From the NCBI RefSeq assembly GCF_910596095.1, contig NC_056548.1, forward strand, positions 6,721,151 through 6,785,150: a DNA stretch of 64,000 nucleotides, read 5' to 3'. The notes below the pieces were generated by a model. That model was not told the DNA's origin. It did not search any database and worked only from the letters and a program-made list of their open reading frames with translations. Shown here piece after piece: positions 42,501-57,600 of this stretch (position 1 is its first letter; every line of letters starts with the position of its first letter). A program made the position numbers and the translations under genes. The stretch comes from Thunnus maccoyii. Taxonomy: Eukaryota; Chordata; Actinopteri; Scombriformes; Scombridae.

Positions 42501-45500
42501 AATGTCACTTTGGAGGAGCTGCTAACAACTAGCCGTAACTAGGCTGGACTGCAACAGCGGGGCCAGCTTTATAAACATAAATGTCCAGCCCTGACTGAGT
42601 GACTGAGTGACTGAGTGACTGAGTGATGAAGTTACACCATTTGTTGGCTGAAGGCGGCCGAAGCTAAGTATCCCAGAATGCATTTCAACCCAACCGGCAG
42701 CTGCAGAACTGTTAACATGTCACTTTTTAATATTTTTTGAGGTGAGAAAGTAACCATTTAGAATCGCAATATGCGGTCAGTTTATCCAAATAGCACCTGT
42801 TTAGACGATCGGCCGGTTAACGTCCGTCTTCATCCACATCAACGTAATTTACTGCATCACTCTGTCAATGAGGTTATTTTTTGTGAGAAAAAAATGTCAG
42901 TGGAGCTTTGAGTTGAGATTGTTTTGTCACAGTAGTCAGGTAGGTGTATTGAAGCTGAGCTGCTGCTGTCAACAGGCAAAGTGATTGCAATGATGATTGA
43001 AAATGATACGCCAAGTCCAAACTTGATATTTAGAAAGGCCCTATCTCAGATTGGCTTCTGTCAAAGCCCGGCACACTTTCTGGGGGCTTGGTCTCCATGT
43101 GTCGCCACTTCCTGTATCCATCGTTTCCAGCCATATGCAAGGTTTTGACCTACTCTTGTTGGAACAAACCAAAAAAACTTGGGTACCACTGGTTTAATCT
43201 TTAACAAAGCCGTTTATTTTATAAACTCAACATGTTTTTTATGTAAAATGTAAATCTGAGAAATGACTAGTAACAAAAGCTGTTGGATAAATGTAGTGAA
43301 GTGAGTCAAAAAGTACAATATTATTCCCTAGAAGATACTGTAGTACAGTAGCATAAAACACAGTACCTCAAAATTGTACTTAATTACAGTATTCCCCCAC
43401 CACTTCCACTTCAATTGTACTTCAACCTCTAATCAAAGGTCACTGCTGCTTCAACTTTTCCTCAACTCTTCAACTTGCTATATGCAAGTCTTTGATTGAG
43501 CAATAACTCTGATGGTATTTCATAAAAAGAACAAGATTAATGGAGGGGAAGGGGGGTGGGGGGGTTTGGAAGAAAGATGCCCCCCAGGCAGAACACGTCT
43601 GTAATCAGCCATTTCTTTAACATGTCCAAACAGTTTTCTGATAGTACTTGATATTTTGTAGTCGCAGTGAGCCATGACAGGTCTATGAAGGCTGCTTGAT
43701 GACGAAGTTTTGATGTTTTCCATTAATCTGTTCAGCAGTGCTGGATGCTTGCTTTCAACATGTTTGTGCAGTCAGTCAGTGAGTCAGTAGTGAGTCTTTT
43801 TCCCCCATATCGAATGACGAATAAAAGGGAGAAGTCCTGCCCACTATTTCTACTTCACTGGATGGTTTATCGCACCTTTAGATAACTGTGATTACACTGG
43901 TTGAATCATTGTGTGCTTTACAGGAACTCCCATTTTGCAATTCATTCTTTATTTTTTTACCTGGCCTCCATCAAGAAGATCCAGTCTTTAAAGGATTTAA
44001 AGTGGGCCCAAGTTTGTTATTTTGTTAAACATGGAATAAATCTATGCACTTGCAATTTATAATCTTAATTTTGTACCAATAGTTGTCACTTTTCATTTTA
44101 AAATGAAAGTACTGGTTGATGCGCCAAATGTTTATTTTCCATTCCTAGCTGAAAGGTTGCAGGCTGGATGTTGTGAATAACTGTTTGGACATGTTTTAGT
44201 TTCAGTTTTGGCGTGCTGACAGGAGCGTGTCTTCTCTTCAGGCTTAAGGGCAGGTACTTTTGGAGGTGACTTAATCATGAGTTACCAGCATGGCTGGAAG
44301 GGAGGGCAGCACAACAATCTGCTGTCTCACGGCTCACCGCTGCGAGCGTGTATGTTTGTGCGAGGTTTGGGTTCAATAGTGCTGATGTTTAGGCTTCTGC
44401 TGTCTGGGTTTTCCGGGCACAGATTAAAGAGGAATGCCTCTAAATGTCAGAGCTGTACAGTTTCACCTAGTCATTAAGTTGATTTTTAGGCTGATGAAAA
44501 TACTTTTTTGTGGCTTAGAATTTAGTAGATTAATATAAAGGTCTCCACTGACAGACAGTTCTTGTACTGTACGTTACAATAATAATGATAACTTCATTTG
44601 TGCAACACCTTTCATACATGCTATGCAGCTCAAATTGTTAAAGAAATGGTGGCAAAGAAGCAGAGAAGGGTATACTAGCAATAAAATTTCAAATAAGATT
44701 AACAGAAATAAGTAAACATTCAGTAACATTCAATAAGAACCAGGGATAAAGATATAAGGATATAAGGATATAAGTTACATGGCGGATATTTATGTTCAAG
44801 TTGTTCCACGGTTTTGGTCTAAAATAAGAAAACATTGCTTCTCTATATTTCTTTGCTTTAACTGTCAGTACATTTAGTGCTGTAGTGTTCAATGACTTAA
44901 GGCAGCAGCTGGGAGTATAGAGGGAGAAACAGTCAACTAAATATGGAGGTGTTAACCATTCACAGCATTCAGTTAAAAATAAGGGTTTAATGTGTAATGC
45001 TCGCTTTTACTAGTTTTTGCGTAGACTCTGGCAGCTGCATTTTATACCAACTGAAGTCTGTTCACTGATTTTTTTTTGGTAATCCATTAAAAGAGTGTTT
45101 TTGGATATATGGTCTGACTTTTGCAATATTTCTCAGGTGGGGAAATGCTGATGTAGTCAATATGTTTACTAAGGTTTAAACCCTCGTCTATGATGACACC
45201 CAGGCTCTTTGTCTCAGATCGAGTCTGCTTTGCCAGAGTCCACGTAGAATTTTGCCTCTTTTAACACCAATAACTGTAATTTCAGTTATGTCTTCATTTA
45301 ATGTTAATGTTCAGGTTTGAGCGGAACGACTTCATTGTACTTAAATACTGTTTTGCCTCCTGATGACTGTCAGAGAATCATGTGTAATATTCTGTGGAAG
45401 ATCTGCTTTAAGTTAAACGCTAACATCAGCATGCTAACATGCTCACTATGACAATATTAACATGCTGAGGCAGGAGATGTTTACCAATGTCACCATCTTA

Positions 45501-48500
45501 GTTAGAATGCTGACATGTTCTTTTTAGCACTTAACACAAAGTAGAGTTTGTGTTTCAGTACTTCAGTATGATAGATGGAAAGTCAGAGGATCACCAAAGT
45601 TGTCACAATTCATCCTGAGGGAGACATGTATGTTAAATTTCATGACAATCCATCCAGAAAATGTTGAGATATTTCACTACAAATCAAAAATGTCAACCTC
45701 ACGATGATGCCAGAGGAAAAGTCAGTGGATCACAAAAGTCTTTAGGATTCATCCTCTGGGGAGCATAAATGTTTGTACAAAATTTACAATAGTTGTTTAC
45801 ATATTTCAGTCTAGACCAAAGTGGTTGGCCGACTGATTTGCACCTGCGTAGCTAAAAACAACTCAGGTATGACTTTAACCAACAGCGTGAAGTATTCATG
45901 CTTTCTTTTCTCCATACAGGACTGATGGGGGACACAACTGTGTGGGACCAGACAAGTCTTATCGCTCCTGCAACATCCAGGTGAACAAACACATCCAAAA
46001 CAACTTCTGCTTTCAATTCTTTGTGTGATAGAAACTCTTTGTTTGTCGTATTTATCTTCAGTGTTTGCTTGGTTTATATAAATCCTTAACTGAGCTGTCT
46101 CAAGGATGAATAACAACCAGCACTAAAGTAAATAACAGTGTTCTCTTTAAATGTTGAGCTTCCTCCCTAATTAAATAAACCTGATGTGTTATATTGTCTG
46201 TGTTAGTTAGCCATTTCACTTTTTTTTAAACCTGTATTCATGTCCGCTTAATTGTGTGTTGACCTTTGACCTCTTTGTTCCATTCAGGACTGTCCAGAAG
46301 GATCCAGGGATTTCCGTGAGGAGCAGTGCTCCCAGTTTGATGGGACTGACTTCCAGGGGAAACGCTACAAGTGGCTCCCTTATTATGGAGGTTAGAAGCA
46401 AAGCAAAAGATTAGTGTTTTTGGATTCACATGACTGTAACACAAACTGGCAATACAATCACTAATGACTGTAAAACATAGATTAAAATTAAACGAGAGAA
46501 CTTAACTTTTACCCTGAAATGATGCTCATCTCTCTGGCAGCTGAGAACCCCTGTGAGCTGAACTGCATGCCAAGAGGAGAGAACTTTTTCTATCGTCACC
46601 GCAGCTCCGTGGTCGACGGTACACCCTGTCACCCCGGACGTAGGGATGTTTGCGTGGAAGGAGTCTGCAAGGTAGACTGCACGGGATATAAGATGAGATG
46701 AAAAGATCAAATGAACGTTACATCTGAGAAGCAGAGAGGGGGTTTCCTATAAGATCTGTGGTAGATCTGAGGATATACCACACTAAGATCTGAAAGTATG
46801 TGTGGTGTTCAGAATCTTTTCTACTGTATTAAGATGATAATCAGTGTAGAGCTGCAACAATTAGCCAATTAATTGATTAGTGAATCTACAGAAAATTAAC
46901 CAGCAACTATTTTGATAATGGTATAATCGTTTTAGTAATTTTTTAAGCAAAACTGTCGAATATTTGCCGGTTACAGCTTCTCAAATGTGAGGATTTTAGG
47001 CTTTTTTTGTCGTATATGATAGTAAACTGAAGATTCTTCATGGTTTTTGAACTGCTCGTCAGACAAAACAAGACATTTAAAGACATCACCTTCTACTACT
47101 GGAAAATTATAACTACAATTTTTACAAATGTTAATTGAGAAAATAATCATCAGATTAATAGATAATGAGAATAATCATTATAATCAGCCCTAAGTCAGGG
47201 TCATTTTCTATGTTTCACAGACTAAGGATTTCTTGGATCATTACTTAAAAAAACAAAAACATCAGGTTTACACACTAGTTATGAAATCAGATGGCAATCT
47301 CTGAGATAACATCCTCTGAGGCCACCAGCAAATAAAGCTTTGATGAACCACATTTATTATCCTTAAATGTGACTCTATAAACTTCTTTACTCTTAACCTA
47401 CAGTACATTTGTTGCGTCTAAGAGGCAGAGGTGAAAAAGAAAAAAGGACACGTCTACCACACAAGTTATATCTAGGTTTAAGATTCATTTTAATGCTTCA
47501 AAGCATCTTAGTTGACCAGTGGAAAGACCTAACCGTGGGGGCATTTTGGCCTCTGAAGGGCAGAACTTGGTCTTCTTCATATAGTTTCCCAAACAAAAGT
47601 GTCCTATAAGTTCAACATTTTGAGAAAGATTTACATTTCATTAGTCTCAACATGTGCTTGCTGACTTTTCCCGAGGACATCCCCACAGAGGAATCCCTGC
47701 TGTCACTTTTAAGTGCAGTTTAATTGTCTAATAACTCAAGTGACATTTTTAAGATCAACTTGTTTGTTGACCAAAGGAACAAATTATTATCTATTATAGG
47801 CTTATGTAATAGAAATGTAATTCCTTTTAAAATGTTCTGCTCTTAGTCTGACCCTGCCCTCTGTCTTTTAGTTCATCATTCACATAATATGAGCGGCTAC
47901 ATGACCAAACGCTTAGCAGAGGTGAAACAGTGCATGTTAAATGAACTTTGGAGGTTTGTTTTAAGAAAAATGACTAATAACCAAATCTGTGTTGCAGATT
48001 TGATGTTATGACATAATTAATATGTCCCACCCATATTTTTTAGTAAAACAAAGAGAAAATATTTCAGAGGTTTAAAGCCTCACTTTATTAATCAGAGTGG
48101 ACGCAGCCAAAGGAGCCCAACAGCAGGATCAAAGATTAGTTTCACTATGTGGTAATGTCAAACACTTCTCCTGTCCTCATTCTGTTCTCATGTAATTATT
48201 GCAACAACCTATTAACCTTTTCCTCAGGAAACACCTCCACTGTTTAACCTCTGACATCACGTCTATATCAGCTAGTCTGTGGATAGCAGCAGCTGCCCAA
48301 ACCTCACTCGGTTCTCATGTCTTATTTTTAAACATTATTGCTCCTTTATCTAAAAAAAACATATTTCGGCTCCAGATTTATGTTCCCTGGTTTTAAAATT
48401 GTTACTTTCACAGAAACAGTGTGTTCCCACTTATATTTTATTATCTCAGTTCTTGTTAATGTTAAATCAGGTCTTGGTTTGGCCCATGAACCTGCAATTT

Positions 48501-48566
48501 TGTGATTGGATCTTTGCCTTCTTGAGGGTTTATGCTATAACATAGACTTGGCACTTGTTATACAAT

Positions 48567-48611
<45 letters not shown>

Positions 48612-51600
48612 CCCATAAAACAGATTTTGGATCTTCACTGGTTACTAAAAACTTTCCAATGAAACTCTGATGAGATAAAATTTTATTGCCTTTTTTCTGT
48701 TGTCTCTAATGAAAAACTGATTAAATTCTTGGGAGGTACACCACATCTAATCACTGGAGGGAACAATGAACTTTAAAAGTCTGAATAATTCAGTCACAAA
48801 AAAAAAACAATATAATTGAAGTTTTGAAAACTGTTAAAACAAATACAAGTATCTGTGGTTGTAGAGGAACTTAACACCAAACTAATATATTGATTCGACT
48901 TTAGTTTCGAATCAACTTTTGCTTATGAACTATTTTATTGTTTTTCCCTCTCCAGCGTCTGGGCTGCGACAACATTTTGGAGTCTCCTCAGCAGGAAGAC
49001 CCCTGCCTGCAGTGTGGGGGTAGTGGACAGTCCTGCCACCTTGTCAAAAACACCTTCTCCATGCGCAACCTGCCAACTGGTATGAAGCACATTTCAACTT
49101 TGTCACACACTAGCAGATCTTTTCATTCACCACATTTGTCATTGAACTCTCTCTATCAGTGTTGTTTCAGAAGGCTCTGAGAGAAACATCAGAGATTTTA
49201 GTCTGAGTTTGCAGGACTTCATGTTACTTTATGTTTCATCTGCATCTCAGGCTACAACCAGATGTTCATCATCCCTGTTGGAGCCACCACGATCAGCATC
49301 AGAGAAACTGTGGCCTCACGCAACTACCTTGGTGAGTTTGTGTTTGACTTTTTAGGGCCCTGTGTACTGAATGTCAGAGAAAAAGATGAGAGAGAGGAAG
49401 AGACACAAATTAATAATTTAACAACAGTATGAAATGAGATGGTCATGAATAGAAAATTAGTGATTAAAGAGAGCAGATTTCAGGCAGCAAATATGAAGCT
49501 TGTACTTTAAAGAATACCCAAATGTAAAGGTACCCTGTGGAGTTGTTGTCCTCTAGTAGCACTATGAAACAGTTGTTTATGAGTGGGTCTCCATTTGGTT
49601 TGTCTCATGCATGAGGACACACAGGACATGATACACAGTCCTGCCAGTGGTTTCACACTATTCTAATGATCTAAAGGGGAAGTACAGTAGAAGACTGCAG
49701 GCTAATAAATCGATGTAAACAATGCAGGAATTCAAAGACTTTAAAAATCGACCTTGCGAATGTTTTATGAGGAAGGAAATGTTTTTGTTAGACCTCAAGA
49801 ATACCCTCAATGTGCTTTGGTGAGAAACACTATGTTTACATGAAAACCCCACAGAGAGCCTTTAAATCTGAGCCCTGACATCCAGCTGTGAAAAGCAGAA
49901 TACTGAACTGGCCATCTGTAGTACCTGGCACCAAAGACCAGCCAGTAGCAGATGTCCAGTTTACCATGCTGGTTTCACTATTAGATCCCAGGCTTAACAC
50001 AAATTTAGATTCATTTATTCTTAAACCACTTTTAAGGACATTTGACAGCTGACGCACACTCTAATCCAGTGTGACTGCATAAGACCGACCTAGTGAAGGA
50101 GAGAGATGACAACAAACATAGAATCAGAAAAAAAAACATTTACAGCTGGTTTGAGTGTATTCTGTACATACAATGACTGACACACAATTTGCTACACACG
50201 GCCAGCTATCAAGAACCTGCGCGGGGAGTACTACCTCAATGGCCACTGGGTAATTGAGTTTTCCCGGGCGACACCCATCGCTGGCACCGTGCTGTACTAC
50301 CAGCGAGGCGCTGAGGGTGACAACATCCCTGAAACCATCATCGGCCGCGGCCCCACCACTGAACCACTTGTTGTTGAGGTAAGATCATACTGACGATGAG
50401 ATTACCTTTGTCTTTATTTATTCATTTAGATATTTATTTTATTCAAGACAGATTTAGGACATTTCTTACAATGTTTTAATGTTTATTAAACCCCCAGAAT
50501 ACAATTGTCCTGAGGGAGGCACACAGTGAAAGATTTTAGGATAAAATTTCATTCAATGCCTATTTAATCATCTTCAGGGGAAGTAGGGATTTTGACCTGA
50601 AAGTGGTGCTACAGAAAGGTCAGGAAGTTCACCAAAAACATGATCATTCATTGTCAGAGGACCATGAATATCCACAGCAAAGTTCATGGAAATCTGTCAG
50701 TTAGTTAGCTAAGAATCAAAATATTGTAAGGTGGTGCTATAAGATTGATTATTGACTCAGAAAACAGTGGGATTCATACTCTGAGAACCATAAATCTTGC
50801 CAGCTGAACAGAGTTTGATCTTTATCTACAACCCTGTCCTCTGTCCTCTCAGCTGATCAGCCAGGAGCCAAACCAAGGAGTGGAGTATGAGTTTTACCTT
50901 CCTAATGGGCGCTCCAGAGAGGGCTACTACTGGAGTTTTGGATCGTGGTCTGCCTGCAGCAAAGAGTGTGGATCAGGTCAGAAAAAAACATGCCCTAAAT
51001 ACAGAACCAGTACTTGACAACCTGTTATTGTTTGAAGCTTTATCATCCTGCTTTTCGGAAAGTGAAACAAGTCTCTTCCTTTGTTAGGTTACCAGTCCCG
51101 GCTGGTTTTCTGCACCATTGATAACGAGTCCTACCCCGACTACCTCTGTGCATCTCTGCCAAGGCCACAGAGCAACCGTACATGCAACATCCATGCCTGC
51201 CCACAAGTCCGCAGGTAAGATACAGCCAAACTTCACTGATGAAATGTGAAATTTCAGAAGAATTTGGCAGATTTTCCCAAACACAAAAGCACCTAGAATC
51301 AGAGTTACTTTCTGTTTCATTATAAGTGAACAGAATCAAGATGAAGTCAGTCTGAAAATTGTTTATTTTTGTTTGTGCTCATATATTTACTGACGAACCA
51401 AAGGTAATTTGAGAGCAGCTTTTTTGACTGTTGTTGATGTGTTATGACTGTGAAAGGATGGCGTACCTGTATCCACCACAGCTGTGGAGATCCTCAAAAA
51501 AACCCAAAGCCTATATATTCAGGTAACCCAGGTTCTGTGGTCGTACAGTAGTGGAGCTGTAGGTGACTGCAAACACAGGGGGAGACCTACATCATTATTT

Positions 51601-54600
51601 AATAATGTTCACTGATCACTGACTTCCCGAGCATGTGAAACCTACCCAAACTACCTAAATCATTAGTTACTGACCTCTAAAAAGTGCTGAAATAATGTCA
51701 TAAACATAAGTCAAAACATAAATAATGATTGATTAGTCAGTAACTCTCCCCCTTCAGATGTGTTTGACTCTAGCGTCTGTGTTTAGTGCAAAGCCTGTTC
51801 CTCCATGTGGGGTGAGAACGAAGGCGTGGGGCAACTGTCCAGCTCAGAGATCTCCTTTCAACCCTTTAATGGCCCTCATTTGTCTTAGAGACGCTTAACG
51901 TCTCCCTGCAGGGAGACTAAACGGTGATTTGATGCCAGACTTCCATCAAAAACCTCCCTCTTTAACCTGTGTTCCCTCTACCTGATCTCTGATCTCGGCT
52001 GCTGCCTGATTGCTGTAGCAAAACCTCTCTGTCTATGTCTATTAATGTAGCTTATGTGTTGGTGTGCTGCTTAGGTGTTCATAGGTCAAAGGTCGTCATG
52101 CAGGGGTTGTGGGGATTGTGTACATCTGAATGAGACGCAGCGGCAGTGGTGTGGTAGTAAATAGCCGGGGCTTCAGTCAGTGACTCTCTGGTATTTCCTG
52201 CTTTTTTTCTTTGATGCTGGTGCTGCTCAGAAACCTGAGATGTTTATGAAGCTCGGGTGACGCTAACGGCACCCTCATTATTCCTCAATTTAAAGATATA
52301 TTGCATGAAAGACGAGAAACATCTGATGTTCAGAAAGAGGTAAAGTGTGGGTGATAAAATGTGAGCTTGCTCCTCTGAGTTGCTGTTTTAACGCGTCTTT
52401 CCTGTTTGTTTTATTATTGCTTCTAGTAATTACTTTATGTACAAACTAACCAGGAGGTGAAAACCACTTCCTGTACTTTCAGCTGGGAGTGACTGGTGGC
52501 TGGGTTTCTGGACTTTCATCAGCACTGCAGTCTTCAAAAGGATGTGTGGTTTTTAGCATAACTATGTGTTTAGTAGTTCAGAGTAATGAATATTATGTGC
52601 TTCTTTTGAAGTGCCAAGGAACAATTTGGCTAAAACCATGCATCCTTTTATGAGCATTAATTGCATTTTGAAGGGTTTCATCCCAAAACTTCATCCCTGA
52701 TTTTTATCTGAACTAGGAAATCAATATTTATTACTTAAATATTTATGGTTAATATTCAATCAATGCTGAAACAAATAGTCAAATAATCTATTAATCGATT
52801 TGTTGATGGACATAAAATGAGTCCATACAAATTAAGTCATAATTTAAAATCATTTTTCAAGAAAAAACACTAAACCTTCCCTGGTTCCTGCTTCTCTTCC
52901 TGTTTTATATTATTAGAATATTAATACATTTGGGTTTTGAATTGTTGCTCAGAGAAAACAAGCTGAGAAATTGTGATGGACACGTTTTACTATTATTTGA
53001 CATTTTAATCAATTAATCAATAATGAACATAATCATTGGTTGGAGCCCTTTATTTAATACAGATTTCTATTAAAAAGCTGCATTCTGCAAGATTTTAATG
53101 TCAAAATTTCCGTGTGTGGCCGTAAGTAACAAGTGAGGTTTCATCTTCCCTTATTTTCAAAATTTTCTGAAGGAAATTAAAAAAAAAATTCTTTCAGAGA
53201 AAGTAGAAAATTAAAACATAAGCACCAAATCCAAACAACAGCGAGCAAAAACCTCATCCAGAGAAAGTTTGACTTCTCAGCGTTAGATCTGTCGTTTATC
53301 TCTCATCAGATGAGGACTTTTCTTTTTGAAATTCATTCCTCTAGTGTTGTATCCTCTGACCTCTGTCTCCTGTCTCCCCTCCCTCCTGGTGGGTTCCCCA
53401 GCTGGAAAACCGGAGAGTGGAATGCCTGTTCAGTTACCTGCGGTGGAGGCTCTCAGGTGCGTAGCGTGCAGTGCATCTCCCATGATGCCTCAGGACCTCG
53501 TGTGGTGGAGGATGCCGTTTGTGCCGCCTACTCGGAGGCCCCGCCCTCTCTGCAGACCTGCAACATGCAGAAATGTGCAGAGTATAAAGTGACCAGGTGG
53601 AGCCAGGTGAGAGAGCACGCTGCAGGTGACAACAAAGGGCTGAAAAATGAAACCAAACACACTATTTGGTCAAAAAACATGATTTTAAGATTAAAGCTAT
53701 ATCAAATGATTATGTAACATCTGAACTTTTCTGTGTTTAATACAATATACATTTATCAGTGCGTTTAGCTTGGCGTAACTACCTTGGTACTTTTATTCAG
53801 CTGGAGAGAAAAATATTCTGTCTGCTGCAAAGTAAAAATTTTTTAGCCTCAATTCCCAACTTATGACTCTTTGCCACCATATTTTTGGCTGAACAAAAGA
53901 CGGGAAACAAGTCAAAAATCTTCTTTCAGTAGCAAACTGAATATTTTTGACTCCAGCTGTAAGAATAATCTTGGGAGAATCTGGAAATGTCTTCAAAACA
54001 GTAACAAATCTTGTTAAATGACCTGTTGGTTTATTCTGTATTTAGACAAGAAATGCTTAGCTCTAGTACTCAAATGTAATCATCCAAGTGAAAAGTCTTA
54101 GATGTAAAACTCAGATTAAATGCGAAGCTCGAACTGAAGCTAGAAAAGTCCTATAAGCCCAAAACACAACACTAGATGGGAGGTGGGAACATATTTAAAT
54201 AGCGAATGTAAGGGAGAGAATTTATACTTAAAACTATGGTTTTTTAGATGAGCAAAGAACATTTTTCCTCTTTTCTAGCGCTTTACTGAAATGATATCAT
54301 CCTTTAAACATTCAAGAGTGTTATAAAAATCTGTGCTGTTTTGCCTGCAGTGTTCAGTGACCTGTGGTACAGGTGAACAGACCAGAGAGGTCACCTGTGT
54401 GGGTTCAGGAGGCATGAGACTGGAGGAAACGTCCTGCAGCTCTTTGCTCCGCCCATCCGCTGTCCAACCCTGTGAGATGGCTGCCTGCCCGAGACAGATC
54501 GGCTGGCACATCGGAGAGTGGGGACTGGTGAGTTCAAATATACACACATAGCAACACATTTTTCCTGTCACATAAACCGCTCTTTTGATTCTAACAGACA

Positions 54601-57600
54601 ATAAAGTCTTAATGATGATCCTCTCTCTCTGTTCCCCACCAGTGCTCTAAGAGCTGCGGCTCCGGCTCACGAGAGCGCCAGGTCATCTGCTCAGACCAAG
54701 AGAGGAACCTGTACCCTGTAGACCAATGTAACGCCAACCCCAAACCCTCCACAATGGAGCGCTGCAACACCCAGTCATGCTACAGCCCACAGGGTGAGCA
54801 TATATGCAAAATGGGCTCCTAAGTTATTGTTATTGCTCGCTTTATTGTTGCCTCGTTGGATAAATTCATATGACATGTTTATGGAACTACACCTTCATTT
54901 TACCGCTCTAATAAGAGAATTAAGTGTCAAGAAGAACTGTGTTGATAGCATGAGCCACAAAGAAAACAGTAATACCTGTTGAAAATTCATCAAGTCAAAC
55001 TATATGCTGTGCTTACGTTGTTGGTGTGTTGTTCTTCCTGCTCTGTGTGCAGTGGTCCCCAGCGTTCAGGACCCAAGAGGACATGACAACACACAGACTG
55101 GCTTCCAGCCCTACGTGCCAGACCAAGCAACAGGTTAGACTCAAGTTTAAGTTTAAGTTTAATTTAAGAATTAGACTTATAGCTCCTATGAGTTAGTCTG
55201 TAAGTCAAAGATAACAGAGGGGGCGAAAAGTAGTTGGACTGATGCTTATTTTCATGTGTTTTTGTTTACTGTGTAAGCATCAGAGAGAGTGAAATATGAC
55301 AAAATGCAGACAAGCTCATTAGTGTAAGCTGTACTTTCTAAAAACTTCATCATACTTTGTGAATAGTTTATAACGTGAAGTTAACTGCTTTATTGAAGTT
55401 TAAGATAATTTATTAATGATTTAATATATAGGCACGAATTAGGAACACTTTTGGTTTGCCAAGTCAGGAAAAATAAATTTGGTTGGTGTATATCCTCCTC
55501 CTGAACAACTTGTTTTGTATTTTTTTTGCTACCTGTTTTTTCCTAGCTCTTTAATTCATCATCAAAATAACAGTTATACCGGCGGTTGTTTTCTGGAAAA
55601 GAGCTACTAAATACTTCAGACTACAGTCTATTCATCAACAGCCTGTTCACATTTATAACTGCAACTTGATCATTTCACTAAAAATTAAAACTTTTTCCTC
55701 TAGTGTTTGTACCAAAGAAATTAAACTGTAGGTGTGATCGCTCCCTTATTCCTCCTCTTCTGTTCCCCCGCACCCCTCCTCTCTGCTGATATAACTCCTG
55801 TCACTTTGTCCCCATCCGCCCCCTCCCACTTACCCGTCCTGCCCCTGTCCCAGCACTAATTATCCAGGCCTGATTGACATGTTTTCAGGGGTCCGTGGGC
55901 ATTGTCAGCCTGATTAAAATATTTCTGAAGCACTGAAGTGTGCCAGTTCTTGCTGTGGTGTTTCTGGCATGTTCTGGCATTCTCTGGCACCGTGTGCTGT
56001 CCCAGTGGTCAGGAATTTCAAGTTTGAGAGATTGTGTGTGTGTGTTCTGTTCTTGTGATTTTATTTACTCTGATTACTGGTACATCAATCTCAAATCTCT
56101 GTTTTAACTTGTCATGAATGGTTAATTATGGTTGTTTTGCAGCAGTTCTGTTCCTGTTTGCATTCTTTTGTCACAGCGCACACTGTGCGGCCTCAAGCAC
56201 AATTAGTAAAACGATGTGTGAACATCTCTATTGCTTTGTGTAGCGTTGTCTGTTTAAAGCACCATGAACTGCAGTGTGGGGTCTAGTCTGTATGCTCAGT
56301 GTATGAATTCTCCCCCTGCTTGGTCTGATCTCAGCCCGCAGGACAGACACAGCGGATTCGACCCACACGAACACAGTCCACGACCCTTACAACGCCGCTC
56401 CGGCCATCCACTGCAGCCAGTCCCACTATGGCTGCTGCCCAGATGGACGCACTTCAGCCGGGGGCCCCCAGGGTCTGGGCTGCCCACAGACTCCTGTTCA
56501 ACCATCCTGCACTCAGACCAGGTACCCAGCTCTATCCTGTCATTACCCTGTGGTTGAGGTTACATATGGAGTCTGTTTTAGAGTCTTTGTCTGGGCGTCA
56601 GTTTTATGACTCGGTGACCACTCTAACCAGAGATTGTTTTGCATTACGCATGACCACAAATTACCACCAACTGACCACACTGAGGTGGAGGTTTTCATGG
56701 AAATGTTTAAGTTGCATATTTTTTTGCTATTTTTGGCTCAAAGTTTCAGTACAAACTGTTTTGTTCTTTGAACCTGCTTCCTCTTGTCTTGTGTGTTAGT
56801 TATGGCTGCTGCAGAGACGGAGTGACGGCTGCCCAGGGCCCCAACAAGGAGGGCTGCGTGGAGTATGTGGCCGCTGCTCCCACTGTAAGCAAACAAACAG
56901 GAAATCTTTACAGTCGTACATTTACTTCAGACTCTTCTATATTTATTATAGACAATGGTGAAAATGTACTGACTAGACTGAAGATAAAAAAAATAAAATA
57001 AAAACAATGTGTGGAATTAAATCCAGAGAGTGTGAAATTTGGGTATATTTTCATAATTGTTGTTTTTTTAAATGAACACTGTACTATATTAACTTCATAG
57101 ACAAAAAAGAAGTTTATAAAATGTGTTAAAGAAATCACATTTAAAAAATGTTAAAGAATATTAATTATATGTTTTAGGGGGCAAAATATTTTCTTTAACT
57201 TGATGAGTGATGATATTTCTTCTTCTTCTAATCTGTCTTGTTCCCTCAGGCTGCTCCTTCTCTTCCCACTGAGAATGCAGTACAGTGCCGAACCACCACT
57301 TATGGGTGCTGTTATGACCGCACCACACCTGCAGAAGGACCCAACGGGGAGGGTTGCCCCAACCCACCCAACCACAGTAAGAGACTGAGAAGACACAAAC
57401 ACATACATAAAATAGTTAAGAATGTTATGGTCTTTTGTTTTGAGAGGAAATGTTGCTACTTTCTGGTTGTAACGTTAAAGTCCTCTGCTGTTGGCATCGA
57501 GAAGTCCCCTTTAAGAGATTTAGGGCTCTCTAAGCAGGAGAAAATAATATTAATGCTTCTTTCTTTACAATTTTTTATCAGATGATCTAGAGATTCTAAG

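Noticed and set aside
48190..48420. Possible LINE tail in papln intron 6
   Set aside because: Broken frames only vaguely recall ORF2 tails; no diagnostic motif.
56335..56345. Second acceptor (CGCAG) for papln exon 16
   Set aside because: Using it shifts the frame and destroys the first YGCC module.
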